Assembly (NCBI GenBank): GCA_949361645.1
Contig: OX442431.1
Location: 5,956,473-6,020,472, forward strand
DNA length: 64,000 nt
From: Spongilla lacustris
Taxonomy: Eukaryota; Porifera; Demospongiae; Spongillida; Spongillidae
Direction: 5' to 3'
Numbering within the stretch: the first letter of the stretch is position 1; each line of letters begins with the position of its first letter. This document shows, piece by piece, positions 1 to 10,396 of this stretch. A model generated the notes under the pieces. That model did not search any database and was not told where the DNA came from. It saw nothing but the letters and a program-made list of their open reading frames with translations. The position numbers and the translations under genes were made by a program.

Positions 1-45
1 TTCCAACGGGATACTATCGTATAATTGGAAGCAATGACATAGGCA

Positions 46-713
46 ATGGCTGCAGCGTTAACTCTTGCAGACGCCTCTTATGCTGGAATCACCATCACCT
101 CCAGCTACAGCAATACTACAAATTTGTATACGTTTACGGGCTCCAAGCCGTTCAGACTGATATTCCAGAGTAACAGCATAGCTACTCAACTCGGATTCAA
201 GTTTGGAAATAACCAATCACTGCAGTTGACTCAAACTGGTAGCACTCAGCCTGCGTTGTACGAAAATTACTTCATCATCCAAATCACGCGAGTAACAATG
301 CAGTTACACAGCTGGTCAACATTCCAAGAGGAACTGGAGGATCAGTCTCTTGCAGCTTCATTATCCCTAAAACGGTAGATTACAGACAGCAGTTGTACCT
401 TGTAGAAAGTGCAATCGTGCCACAGAGAATAAACTTTACAAGATGTCCTTCACAGATAAATTGGGCATTTCTACGGCCTAACGGTATGCCTCTAGAACAA
501 GGAGCTGATTGGACGGCAGTATTTGCAATCGAAATTGACAATGTTCCAGTTCAGGACGGTCAAATAAACACTTCATCAGAGCTAAGCTCGGGTGGTGTAC
601 AAGCAGATGGCCCTGGTCGTTTAACCACTGGGTCTTACCTTCCGAGCAGTGCTCGGGTAGGTTTAATTCGACAGCCTGGATTTTATACTGGCAACTTGTG
701 CAAATCCGGTTAA
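46..713 (+). pseudogene. Polinton virion-type protein, unassigned, one frameshift
   Basis: Two overlapping frames (46-378 and roughly 351-713) continue one another, so a single frameshift around 350-380 probably splits one gene of about 220 codons. The first part has a beta-rich, Ser/Thr-rich look with a 'QLGFKFG' segment. The second part is rich in Asn, Gln and Ser with 'FLRPNGMPLEQGADW'. There is no signal peptide or membrane segment. Its position in the Polinton gene block makes a structural (capsid or virion-associated) protein plausible, but I do not recognise the family. It converges with the minus-strand ORF at 663-1223, overlapping by about 50 bases. Confidence 0.45.
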
Positions 714-1223
714 GTCATATCCAAGTTTCGTTCCATAAGTCTCAATCATTGGATTTACCGTGCCTAGTATGTACTGTGTCTGAGTTGGCGGTGAATCGAA
801 TTCGCCTCCTACACATGACTTAAGAAGAAGGTGAACAACTCGTAATTTCTCTACGTCTTCACACTCTAAGGCCTTTATGACTTTGTCCTTGAGTTTTTCA
901 GGTATGGGTTTACCTAGCATTTCTAGCATGTCGTAGGATTCCTGATAGCGTTGTAACTTAACGATAATTTTTTTAATCTCCTCTGAATCGTCCTTTTCAA
1001 TGTACACGGTACGCCTTTTTTTTTCGACGATTCTTTCAGGCTCTTCTCGGAATGTACTCGAGTGCTGTTCATCATTTTTGCTCTGCAGAGCGGCAGCTTC
1101 AGCATCTGCTTCTTCCTGTTTAGCGATACGGTCCTTTTCTATGTAGTTTTCTAACCATTCTTCATTACATCCATCGACGTCGTTTGGAACGATTTTGCTA
1201 AGGTCTTTGTACGACATTATCAA
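663..1223 (-). CDS. Polinton-associated coiled-coil protein, unknown
   Basis: This is an intact 186-codon frame. Residues 25-95 are highly charged (Glu/Lys/Arg) and probably form a coiled coil. The C-terminal half alternates helices and ends 'KLGYDLTGFAQV'. It has no cysteines in finger-like spacing and no membrane segment. The ATG follows an AT-rich gap shared with the divergent gene at 1269. It converges with the upstream plus-strand gene, an arrangement common in compact viral-type elements. I do not recognise a family, so a function should not be assumed. Confidence 0.5.
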   Translation of the reverse strand: MIMSYKDLSKIVPNDVDGCNEEWLENYIEKDRIAKQEEADAEAAALQSKNDEQHSSTFREEPERIVEKKRRTVYIEKDDSEEIKKIIVKLQRYQESYDMLEMLGKPIPEKLKDKVIKALECEDVEKLRVVHLLLKSCVGGEFDSPPTQTQYILGTVNPMIETYGTKLGYDLTGFAQVASIKSRLSN

Positions 1224-1268
1224 TTAAAAAATTGATCTTGGTTATTGTATTACTTTCCATATATTAAA

Positions 1269-2125
1269 ATGAGTGACGTCGAGTATATACTCTGCTGAGC
1301 AGCAGTTCCGAGTCAGAGTACTCATCAGAAGATGAATCCTGCGAATTGGTGGATGTACTTCTTCGCAAGAAACCAATTGACCTTCCTTCTGCTGCTGCGC
1401 AGCAGGAGCACCCAGCGAAGCTGGAAATGGTGGAAAGTGTTCCTGTTAAAGAAATGCAAGTCACAACGAAAACTTTGATTGACAAAGCACGCGCTGCTGG
1501 AATAAAAGGATACTCAAAAATGAAAAAAGCACAGCTTGAAACGGTTCTAAACACTAAAATCCCTGAGGCTATAAAAAATACTGATAGCACTAAAGTTGCT
1601 ACCACTCCAGCTACGCTGATAGCACCAGAGGCTAGCCAAAATCATCTACCCAGCACCGCTGGAATGGTGCCAATAGCATCAGAGGCTAGTCCTATAGTAG
1701 CACAAGAGGCTACTAAAGATGCTACCACTCCAGCTTCGCTGGTAGCCTCTGGTGCTACCAAAGAGCAAAAATCAGTACACTTTGAACCATCCGAACCTGC
1801 GAAGCAACTTCGAGCAAAGCTCGGGAGCTCGGAATCTGAAAAGCTTGATCTGAAGCTGAACAGTATGACGATGTCTGAACTTAGATTGGTGTGTAAAAAG
1901 TCAAATATCAAAGTTTCGAAGTACAATGGCAAAATTCGTAAGTCAATACCTAAAAATAGGAAGGAGTTGATGTCTGATCTGAAGAAGTTTTGTATGGAAA
2001 ATGCTACTAATTTAGTCATCAAGATTTTTATCATAAACATTACATTAGTCAACACAATGATTTTTAGCTATATAAACAGTCCTACAATACACATTACAGC
2101 CTTTACATCTAAAGGGCTGTGGTAA
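1269..2125 (+). pseudogene. SAP-like DNA-binding protein of the Polinton, frame-shifted near the start
   Basis: The long frame opens at 1277 without an ATG. An ATG at 1269 lies in another frame and runs into a stop after nine codons, so the start was probably displaced by a small indel at about 1277-1295. A Ser/Glu-rich N-terminus is followed by a helix-loop-helix motif, 'ARAAGIKGYSKMKKAQLE', resembling SAP/Rho-N folds. Then comes an Ala/Thr/Pro-rich linker built from imperfect repeats, and a second SAP-like motif around 'MSELRLVCKKSNIKVSKY'. Two such motifs suggest DNA or chromatin binding; that role is inferred. The linker DNA contains perfect short hairpins (see findings). Confidence 0.5.
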
Positions 2126-2622
2126 TAGATGCCTCTGCAAATGTCGTATCGTTGGCTATCACTAAAAAAAGTCTGTTGGCATCTGTACCAAAAGCACTTG
2201 AGAGGATGATCACCACGCGGCTTTCCTTCGAACTCATGTTGTGCATTGATATGATAGCATAGCTCGTTAAACTTGTTTCCCTCCTTAACAGTAAAGTCAC
2301 AGTACTGGCACCGGTGTCCAAAACAGTATGCTTGCGAGCATGTGCAGTTAGCACATAAACACCTATATACGTTGCCAACTGATGAAGTTGTTTCTAACCA
2401 AGTCTGGAGGTCTGGCTTGGGCTCAACATAGGTAAACGTAACCTTATCAATTCCCTCGAGAGCCTTACAAAATTCATCCTCTCTTTCTTCTTCTTCAGTG
2501 AGTTTTAAGAGCTCTCGAAGAAAAGGAGTTGTTTCTTGCTTGTACAAGAAATCATCCATCCACTCCTTCATTCGTCGTAGTTCCTCTTTACGTAGCAACT
2601 GCTCAACTCCATTTGTTGCCAT
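2068..2622 (-). CDS. Cysteine-rich zinc-finger-like Polinton protein
   Basis: This intact frame of 184 codons starts MATNGVEQLL. The first 75 residues are acidic and helical. The centre has a cysteine cluster (CLCANCTCSQAYC), then a C2H2-like finger (CQYC ... H-x4-H), and then a second Cys/His set (CFWYRC ... H). This suggests a metal-binding regulator. It overlaps the tail of the SAP-like gene by about 60 bases in the opposite orientation. No family is recognised. The ATG is chosen as the first in-frame Met, 60-70 bases from an AT-rich divergent promoter-like region shared with the gene starting near 2694. Confidence 0.5.
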   Translation of the reverse strand: MATNGVEQLLRKEELRRMKEWMDDFLYKQETTPFLRELLKLTEEEEREDEFCKALEGIDKVTFTYVEPKPDLQTWLETTSSVGNVYRCLCANCTCSQAYCFGHRCQYCDFTVKEGNKFNELCYHINAQHEFEGKPRGDHPLKCFWYRCQQTFFSDSQRYDICRGIYYHSPLDVKAVMCIVGLFI

Positions 2623-2693
2623 CTTGTGCGTCTATTCAAATTGCTGTATCTACTAATTAAAGTATAATTAAATTCATATTATAAACCATAATA

Positions 2694-3207
2694 TGGCAAG
2701 TGACTATACAGTAACCGAGGCTACCATCAAGCTGTTGGCTTACTTCCTGGGATAGATACCGAATTTCTGGATGGTATCTCCTGGAACGTATACTACCAAG
2801 TACTTCCGAGCGAAGCACGGTTGCTGTACATAAAGGAGCACATCCCGTTTCTATCCGATGTCGAACTGCAAAAGATACAGATGTATTTAGATTACATCAT
2901 CGATACTACATCTGAAACTAAATTGTACGAATCAAAGGTTAGAGAATTAGGGCTAAAGCTTCTAACTCTAATTTACAAGTTAGTGAAAGACAGTGAATTT
3001 GAACTTGACATAGCGCTAGTCGATTTCATAGAAAATATGCTAAAGTCGGAGTGGAAAGATGCATATTCCAATAGCATGATTTATCGAGTTATACCAGAGC
3101 ACATTAAATCGTTTCATATCAAGCAGCACTTGCCTTTTCTAAAGGTGGATGAAGTAGCACACGTTAAGAAATGTTTGGACTACATATGTAAGTATGCATC
3201 TTGCTAA
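2694..3207 (+). pseudogene. Polinton protein with two internal repeats, start region shifted
   Basis: An ATG at 2694 opens 20 codons in one frame. The main frame, open from 2704 to 3207, continues the sense at about 2745, so one indel separates start and body. The body contains two related blocks about 95 residues apart: 'YYQVLPSEARLLYIKEHIPFL...LDYI' and 'IYRVIPEHIKSFHIKQHLPFL...LDYI'. The first block is followed by a helical spacer. The protein is small, helical and Leu/Lys-rich, without cysteine fingers. No family is recognised. Confidence 0.45.
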
Positions 3208-3321
3208 TGAGTCCTCACCATTCCAAGTGAAGCTTGGGTGGGCCTTTGGTTAGCAATACTCCTGCGGATCTGAACCAATAATTTAAAACATGTTTTTTTA
3301 CGTGTATACAAATCTTAACAG

Positions 3322-4276
3322 ATGGCCTCATTCGACTCCGTATATTATTCCAAAGGTGGATACTGGAGAGGAGAACAGGCTGTTAGGAAATTGGCTGCAG
3401 CTACTGGTAAATCTAGAGACGAAGCTAAGAAATGGTTACTTGAGCAGGACGTGTACCAGATATATTTACCTAGGCCTAAGCACATACCTCGTGGCATATT
3501 TACCGAAACAGTGCCTAACAATGTGCACCAGACCGATGTACTATACCTGCCTGAGGACAAGATAGGTCGGAGAACGTACAAATACTGCCTATGTATCGTG
3601 GACATAGCTAGCAGGTACAAGGAAGCCGAACCATTAGTTGATAGGACTGCTAATGCTACTAGAGCTGCAATAACAAAGATGTACAAACGTGGACCGTTAA
3701 CGTATACAGGTAGATGCAGGTAAAGAGTTTCTTGGCGTATTTACGAAACTAATGGATGACCACGGTGTAAAAATAAGAGTAGCCATCCCTGGTAACCATA
3801 GACAACAAGGCATAGTAGAGCGATTTAACCGAACATTGTCTGAATGACTATTTTTACATCAGTATCACGGAGAAATAATAGATCCTACAAAGAGAGACAA
3901 GACATGGGTAAAAGAACTTCCATACGTCCTTAAGGATCTAAACGATCAGGTAACAAGACAAACAGGATTGGCTCCAAGCACTGCAATATCTCTAAAACAT
4001 GTACTTCCATCAAGCTCCACGAGCACTGCACCTGCTGCAGAGCAGTTTCGGAAAGAAAAGTTACTGCTGCGCAGCAGTGACGTTGTAAGATATCTGTACA
4101 TGGATGGTGAGTTAGAAGGCGGATCTTGTAGAGCTACTGATTCCATATGGAGCTTAACTAAGCACGCAATAGCAGGCGTAATACAACCAACTTTATCACA
4201 TCCGGCATTGTATAAACTAGGCCCTAGTCTTACAGATAATTCTCCATGCAGGACCTGCACGGTCATTTGTACGTGA
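3322..4276 (+). pseudogene. Polinton integrase (rve fold), inactivated
   Basis: The integrase would cut and join element ends to host DNA through a DD-E catalytic core. The first catalytic Asp is in 'QTDVLYLP', followed by the core strand 'YCLCIVDIASRYKEAEPL'. The second Asp lies in the 'DAGKEFLG' region near 3713, and the Glu is in 'GIVERFNR' near 3820. After these comes the Polinton-specific C-terminal part with 'YLYMDGELEGG'. A one-base frameshift near 3700 separates the first Asp from the rest, and a TGA at 3845-3847 interrupts the second half. The frame remains recognisable to 4276, so decay is recent to moderate. Confidence 0.85.
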
Positions 4277-4393
4277 AGAACTTCTTGTTCTCAACAACAC
4301 CATACCAATCCAGGTAGCTTAGCACTCCATCTCTTGCTCCCATACCAGCTTAAGCTGGATGCTAGATCGTTAACGGAACTCCTGTAGAGACAC

Positions 4394-5015
4394 TGATAGA
4401 ACCATTCCAGCGAAGCTGGGTGCATACGTTCCCTTTTAGTTGTATCTAGAAAACAATGTAACACTGGTAGAGCCACTGGCATACGTGCCCTTTTAGTTGT
4501 ATCTAGATAACAATGTAACACTGATAGAGCCGCTGGCATACGTGCCCTTTTAGTTGTATCTAGATAACAATGTAACACTGGTAGAGCCGCTGGCATACGT
4601 GCCCTTTTAGTTGTATCTAGATAACAATGTAACACTGATAGAGCCGCTGGCATACGTGCCCTTTTAGTTGTATCTAGATAACAATGTAGCACTGGTAGAG
4701 CCGCTGGCATACGTGCCCTTTTAGTTGTATCTAGATAACAATGTAACACTGATAGAGCCGCTGGCATACGTGCCCTTTTAGTTGTATCTAGATAACAATG
4801 TAACACTGGTAGAGCCGCTGGCATACGTGCCCTTTTAGTTGTATCTAGATAACAATGTAACACTGATAGAGCCGCTGGCATACGTGCCCTTTTAGTTGTA
4901 TCTAGATAACAATGTAACACTGGTAGAGCCGCTGGCATACGTGCCCTTTTAGTTGTATCTAGATAACAATGTAACACTGATAGAACCATTCCAGCGAAGC
5001 TGGGTGCATACGTTC
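4394..5015. repeat. 57-bp tandem array with 114-bp dimeric higher-order unit
   Basis: About ten copies of a 57-bp unit (core 'CCCTTTTAGTTGTATCTAG'). Successive units alternate strictly between ACTGGTAGAG and ACTGATAGAG, so the true period is 114 bp. The array is bounded on both sides by the same roughly 40-bp segment containing CCATTCCAGCGAAGCTGG (about 4394-4433 and 4975-5015). Because 57 is divisible by three and the minus strand lacks stops, a 232-codon open frame runs through it; I treat that as a by-product. It probably belongs to the Polinton terminal region. Confidence 0.85.
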
Positions 5016-5560
5016 GTCGACGGCCTGCTGCCCATGGACGGTTGTTCGGTTGACTAGCCAGATGCTCGTCAACGGTCAGCTACCCATAGACGGTTGACTA
5101 GCCAGATGCTCGTCGATGGGTTTGTCCTGTCGAGCTGGAACCATAACTCGTCCGTCGACGGTTTAGTGGGAGATAACTTGCGTATTAGATGAAGTCCTCT
5201 TGTTTGTCAGCCACTCGATCGTAGACGGCCTGCTATTCATTTCACGAAGATACCGTAAATCGGTTTTCAGCACACTTTGCGCCCTCATGCATACTAAAGT
5301 ATGCAAGAGTACATAGAGCAGAGCAATCGACGTCATTCCGGCTACCTTCCCGTTAAACTAGGTTATAGCCCTCCATGCACCATCCCATGCTTTGCATGAA
5401 TACTTCACGACACCTCTATATAAGCCTCCGCACACCTTCCCATGCCTCTCACGAACACGTTGCCACACCTCCGTACAGGCCTCCACACACCTTGTTAACA
5501 CCTCGTAAGTGTACATCTAATTAGTAGAAAAAGGTGTGTCGTTTACACTACTTTGACGTC
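5016..5560. repeat. Polinton subterminal region with short direct repeats
   Basis: Between 5030 and 5120 the block 'GACTAGCCAGATGCTCGTC' occurs twice, with related 'GACGG' pieces around it, and GTCGACGG-type segments recur to about 5235. From 5360 to 5500 'CCTC.ACACACCTTCCCATGC'-like pieces repeat loosely. There is no coding capacity. This is probably the end of the element, but no exact terminus or target duplication was found. Confidence 0.4.
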
Positions 5561-6650
5561 TACGGTACACCCCCACCCTAAAGAGACTATGATAGAAGGC
5601 TTTTCAAGTCATTCCCTGAAGCGAGGTCTGTCCTAGAGTGGTGTAGGTTTCCTCTACTCATGATGACCATGGCTTTGGCCTCAATATGAAGAACATAATG
5701 TGGTTAACCCAGTGGGTGGCTGAATGCTGGGGTTCAAGGATAAGGCTGGCTGGCCTTTTCTGCAGTTATCCAGAGCTTGCCAAACAGGGCTGGAGGGATG
5801 AATGCTAATAAATATTTTACCATACTTGAGAAGGACGCTTGTCTGCAGTTGACCTAAAAATAGATGAGCAGCACATGGTTGTTACTCTTCTAGGGTCCCA
5901 GGGCTTTTTATATATTACCTGCCAGTTTCAACTTTTAGAGACCAGCATTATCACAAAGAGTATCTTGAGTCTGTTCATTAAAGTCCCAAAAGTTAAATAA
6001 GCAAGCGTATAGAGTCATGTATACCGGTATGTCACTAGGAAGCAATGCAATTAGACTCGAAGCTCAGGATTATTTCAAAGGGAGTGACCTCCAGTATGCT
6101 TATTCCCTTCCTAAAGGATGTCATGGAGAAGCAGCCATGCAGGGCACCAGTGGCTTGCCAAGGCTTAAACTACCCCTACCAGTATGGAGACTGTGGAGGC
6201 TCCTATATAGATATGTCACTTAAAACCTGCATGATGTGTAGCTCCCTCCCACCAATATTTCTAACTTGCAACCCATCAATTGAAATTATGGAAGGTTAAT
6301 AGTAGTTGTGTGCATGTGCACGTGCTTGCGTATGTATACATCCGCATGCATCTGCATCCGCAGCTAAGTATCGAAGACGATCATTGGTTGAGCAAGTAAG
6401 TGAAAAAAAAAATAGTTCATGCCTTGATCCCCCATCAACCTTGCTGTAACACCTATAGTAAATATTATATTGTATGACTATAATGATAGAACCACACATG
6501 CACATGTCTGAGCTGTCGTAGGATGACACCTTCCCACACACAGTAGCTGAATATAGAACCTTCTGAGAGAATGTGCAGGATGGAGGGATAAGGTTGCCCT
6601 GGTAATATGGGCACTATGTCCATGGTGACTTTTCAACGCAAAGGTTTATA
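5561..6650. other. No recognisable gene
   Basis: Short open frames near 6017-6299 lack any family signal. A purine/pyrimidine-alternating stretch occurs at 6305-6360. I see nothing else that I can support. Confidence 0.4.
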
Positions 6651-6654
6651 AACA

Positions 6655-7162
6655 TTATTTTATAATGCACGCATGCATGTACATGTTCAAAATACGTATT
6701 GTATCACTCAGTCGAATTCGAACGTACGTACCTTTGGGGTTTATTGGTACTATGGTAGATATCTTTCTAAGCCCATTACCCTTGTGGTAGCATTTGCTTC
6801 GTGCAGCATGTTGATCTGTCGGTCGCTCTTGTAATCGCATTATTTTCGCAGGAGAAAAGATGGAACCGTCCCGATGTTCTGCAGTGTTCATGGCCGCTTT
6901 ATTTTCATAGCACCGTTGCCACTTTAAAGATAGTACTGGCTCGGGGTTCTTGTGATATTTTTCCCACTCAGCGGCTTGCTTTCGATCGGAGTTCTGGTAA
7001 TATCGTTCTTCCTCAGCGGTTAGTTTTGGCTCGGGGTTTCGATGATATCGTTCTCGAGCTTTTTCTTTGCTCTTCTGACGACCGTTTTTTCAATCTTTCC
7101 TCTCGCTTATGGAGGTATTCCGCTCGACAGTTAGCTCTAGCCTTACGCTGACGTGAAGGCAT
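6655..7162 (-). pseudogene. Basic 'MPSR' repeat ORF, frame-shifted
   Basis: From the ATG at 7162 the minus strand reads MPSRQRKARANCRAEY and then a charged helix. After a one-base shift near 7058-7066 it continues with imperfect repeats built on 'RYHRNPEP', 'RYYQNSD' and 'KYHKNPEP'. The frame then stays open to 6655. A second ORF with the same MPSR-x-RK start and a similar repeat style lies at 12653. Such Lys/Arg-rich, short-repeat N-termini occur on transposon-borne proteins in sponges, so a mobile-element origin is likely but inferred. A weak splice donor (AAGG/GTAATG) occurs near 6775. Confidence 0.5.
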
Positions 7163-7360
7163 TTTCAATTTCACTAACAAAAGCAAACGATATAAACTAC
7201 GAACAGGAACACCATAGCCTCACGTGTAGTTCTATTTAAGCTCAAGTAGGTGTGGCTTACAGCATCTATCATGGCCGTATGGCTTGAAACACACCATTTC
7301 TAGCCTGAGCTACTGTAAAAAGCGATCCCTATGAACATACTCACTTGTACGGATATAACT

Positions 7361-7575
7361 TGAAATTCTGAACCTATTGATACCACTGACGTTCTTTGAA
7401 ACAGCTCCCGTGTCGAGTTTTATCCCCAGTAAAGTTATCAATATATGTATTTATGTTAACAGTTCAAAATCCAATAGGATCCACGAGTATCTGGCTCAAA
7501 AGGGCACTACCGCTTGAAATTCTGAACGTACTGGCATCATTCGCGTCCTTTTGAACGGTTCTTATCTGGAGTTCT
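7361..7575. repeat. Diverged direct repeat, about 150 bp apart
   Basis: 'CTTGAAATTCTGAAC' followed by a similar 50-base sequence occurs at about 7361 and again at about 7513. No coding capacity is associated with either copy. Confidence 0.5.
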
Positions 7576-7943
7576 TTACAAATAAAGGAAGAAGGAGAAA
7601 ATGGCCGCCGTTCCGTCTGGGGACGAGGAAAACAGAATCCCTTTTGTTCTCTTGAACGACACGGTTATGCGACATCAAACAAACACAAAACGGCACTCTT
7701 TTGATTTCTTGTTCGATACCGACAACTAGCTAAGCCATCTGATTGATAGGAGTCCCGATAGAAGCGGGTCCCGTTTTTTAATGACATTCACAATCGGGGT
7801 CAAGTCCTATATGAGAGTTACTAACGTAACTCTCGATACTCATCAAAGCAAATGTATGCCACAGTACAACTACTTATGCAGGGATTGTTATACATTATTC
7901 CATCATACGAAAAAAAGTTACAACTGATTTAAACACAACTGTT

Positions 7944-8218
7944 CTACTTATCTCTAGTGGCATGCAATATTTCGTATACACAGTCAGCTGCTCCGTGTTC
8001 GTTCATCTCCTTTAGTGCTTTGTAAAGCTTAGCATAAGTAGCGTTAGTTCCATCTTTCTCAATCCATTTTCTCAGAAATACTGTCCTAGCGCCAGGTTTT
8101 TCATTATTTCTTTCAATATCGGCAATATCTTGGGTTCCAAAGCCCAGTTTACGGGCAACTATTTGCCATTCAGGCAAATTCCTTGCGATGTCTAAGATGT
8201 GATCATCAGCTATTTGGG
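7944..8218 (-). CDS. Terminal exon: Death domain of the GTPase-Death gene
   Basis: The exon starts after a strong acceptor (a T-rich tract, then TGTGTACAG) and ends in a TAA. It encodes about 90 residues with the full Death-fold pattern: 'ILDIARNLPEWQIVARKLG', 'DIADIERNN', 'LRKWIEKDG' and 'YAKLYKALKEM'. Death domains pair with other Death domains in signalling complexes in the cytoplasm. The reading frame begins with two bases of a codon (phase 1), and the GTPase/COR exon ending at 18326 finishes with one base of a codon, so the two can be spliced in frame to give Ala. This places the Death domain at the C-terminus. No AATAAA is visible just downstream. An independent gene or extra exons in between are not excluded. 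Confidence 0.8.
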
Positions 8219-8275
8219 CTGTACACAAAAGAAAAAAAAATTAGCATATCAGTACTGGTGGTCTGGTAGTATATA

Positions 8276-10396
8276 TGGGCTAGTTTCCGAGAAAATGTCG
8301 TTTCGCATATATATATAATTATAATTATAATATTATATATATATATAATATTATACATGTATAATAATTATTATAATTATAATTTGGGACAGTTTCCGCG
8401 AAAATGTCACCCTTTTATAACATTATAATGTTATAAAAATGCTTCTTGTTTGAATCGCTATATTTTCTGAACACAAAACGCTATAGACTTTCTATTTTCA
8501 ACAATTCATAGTGCACCATTTCTCTATGGCATGTTACATTTTGGAGTCTCGCATTTGCTCCATGCCAGTATTGCAACGTTCGATACCCGACCGGGTTCAA
8601 ACCCGCCATAACTTTAGGTAGGAGTAATCAAATCGCTTCTAATTCGGATTGTAGGTACAGAGGTCCTATACCTATATCGATTTGTACTGTTCGTTAATTT
8701 TTATGCCATCCGTTACGGAGATACAGTTGAACAAAGTACGTCCACTTTTTCCCGCTCGATTCGCGCCGATGATTTTGGCAAATCACGTCCCGCTCAATGT
8801 ATGGGGAGGCGGTTGTTATATCATTGGCGCGAATCGAGCGGGAAAAAGTGCACATAGTTTGTTCAACTGTATCTCTGTAACAGATGGTATAAAAATTAAC
8901 GAACAGTACAAATCGATAGGTATAGGACCTCTGTACCTAAACACCGATTTTGAAGCGATTTGATTACTCCTACCTAAAGTTATGGCGGGTTTGAACCCAG
9001 TCGGGTATTGAACGTTGCAATACTGACGTGGAGCAAGTGCAAGACTGCAAAATGTAATTGGTCATAGAGAAATGGTGAAGTATGAACTATTGAAAATAGG
9101 AAGTCGATAGCGTTTAGCGTTCGGAAGATATAGCGATTCAAACAAGAAGCATTTTTATAACATTATAATGTTATAAAAGGGTGACATTTTCGCGGAAACT
9201 GTCCCATTTAAACAAGATGTATATATAAGTTGCATATTCATGCAATTTGCAATCCTACGGGTATAGGACCTCTCTACCTATAAACCGAATTTGATTACTC
9301 CTACGGGTCCTACCGAACGTTATGGTGGGTTTGAACCCGGTGGGGCATCGAACGTTGCAATACTGGCACGGAGCAAGTTCAAGACTCCAAAATGTATTTT
9401 AGCATAGGGAAATGGTGTAGTACAAAGTGTTGAAAATAGGAAGTTGATAGCGTTAACCGTTCGAAAGATATCAGTTGCGATTCAAAAGAGAAGCATTTTT
9501 GTAACATGATATAATTATACATTATACATGTATGGGAAAGTTTACGAGAAAAGGGACCTAGCGTGTATTATAAAAAAGTATAATAAAAATGCATTAGGTT
9601 TGATTTGCTATAACCTCCGAACAGTTAACGCTATCAACTTCCTATTTTCAACACTTCATACTGCACCATTTCTGTATGGTAAAATACATTTTGGAGTCTT
9701 GCACTTGCTCCATGTCAGTATTGCAACGTTCGATACCCCACTGGGTTCAAACCCGCCATAACTTTCGGTAGGAGTAATCAATTCGCTTCAAATTCGGTTT
9801 GTACGTAGAGAGGTCCTATACCTATCGATTTGTTCTGTTCGTTAATTTTTATGCCATCCGTTACGGAGGTACAGTTGAACAAACTACGTGCACGTTTTCC
9901 CGCTTGATTCGCGCCAATGTTATAATCCCCGCCTCCCCATACATTGAGCGGAACGCAATTTACCCAAATCATTGGCGCGAATCGAGCGCGAAAATGGGCA
10001 CGTAGTTTGTTCAACTGTATCTCCGTAACCGATGGCATAAAAATTAACGAACAGAACAAATCGATAGGTATAGGACCTCTCTACCTACAAACCGAATTTG
10101 AAGGGAATTGATTACTTCTACCGAAAGTTATGGCGGGTTTGAACCCAGTGGGGTATCGAACGTTGCAATACTGACATGGAGCAAGTGCAAGACTCCAAAA
10201 TGAATTTTACCATAGAGAAATGGTGCAGTATGAAGTGTTGAAAATAGGAAGTTGATAGCGTTAACTGTTCGGAAGTTATAGCAAATCAAACGTAATGCAT
10301 TTTTATTATACTTTTTTATAATACACGCTAGGTCCCTTTTCTCGTAAACTTTCCCGTATATATATGCGAAACGACATTTTCTCGGAAACTGTCCCA
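8276..10396. mobile_element. Composite foldback element with two nested full copies
   Basis: Outer ends TGGGCTAGTTTCCGAGAAAA (8276) and its mirror ending CTGTCCCA (10396) enclose two ~820-bp palindromic copies (8395-9206 and 9533-10355) and a half copy (about 9240-9530). Each copy begins TGGGACAGTTTC- or TGGGAAAG-like and has arms of about 350 bp. Each has a centre where 'CGCTCGATTCGCGCCAATGAT'-type sequence is mirrored around a CATACATTGAGCGG spacer. There is no transposase, so these are non-autonomous elements. The TA-rich flanks on both sides suit a TA or TATA target, which is unproven. Confidence 0.75.

Larger units (their letters stand above)
1..5560 (+). mobile_element. Polinton/Maverick end, truncated by the window start and decayed
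   Basis: A retroviral-type integrase with the C-terminal 'GELEGG...RATDSIWSL' block typical of Polinton integrases lies next to five unrelated ORFs in both orientations, and then a tandem array in the place where Polintons carry terminal repeats. Several ORFs are broken by single frameshifts or stops, so the copy looks inactive. Protein-primed polymerase, packaging ATPase and protease genes are not visible and would lie left of base 1. The right boundary is approximate: I could not identify the exact terminal inverted repeat or a 6-bp target duplication. Confidence 0.75.

Noticed and set aside
4291..4989. 232-codon minus-strand protein with 19-residue repeats; also CRISPR-like array
   Set aside because: The repeat unit is 57 bp with no spacers, the frame is open by arithmetic, and the context is a eukaryotic transposon.
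7601..7729. 43-codon ORF with good start context (MAAVPSGDEENRIPF)
   Set aside because: It lies in an inverted repeat arm, and the mirrored arm does not preserve the frame.
8682..10059. Similar 93-codon frames at 8682 and 9778, and relatives at 15560, 17018 and 43662
   Set aside because: They are translations of the foldback family's palindromic centre, appearing on either strand; shared sequence reflects the repeat, not a protein.
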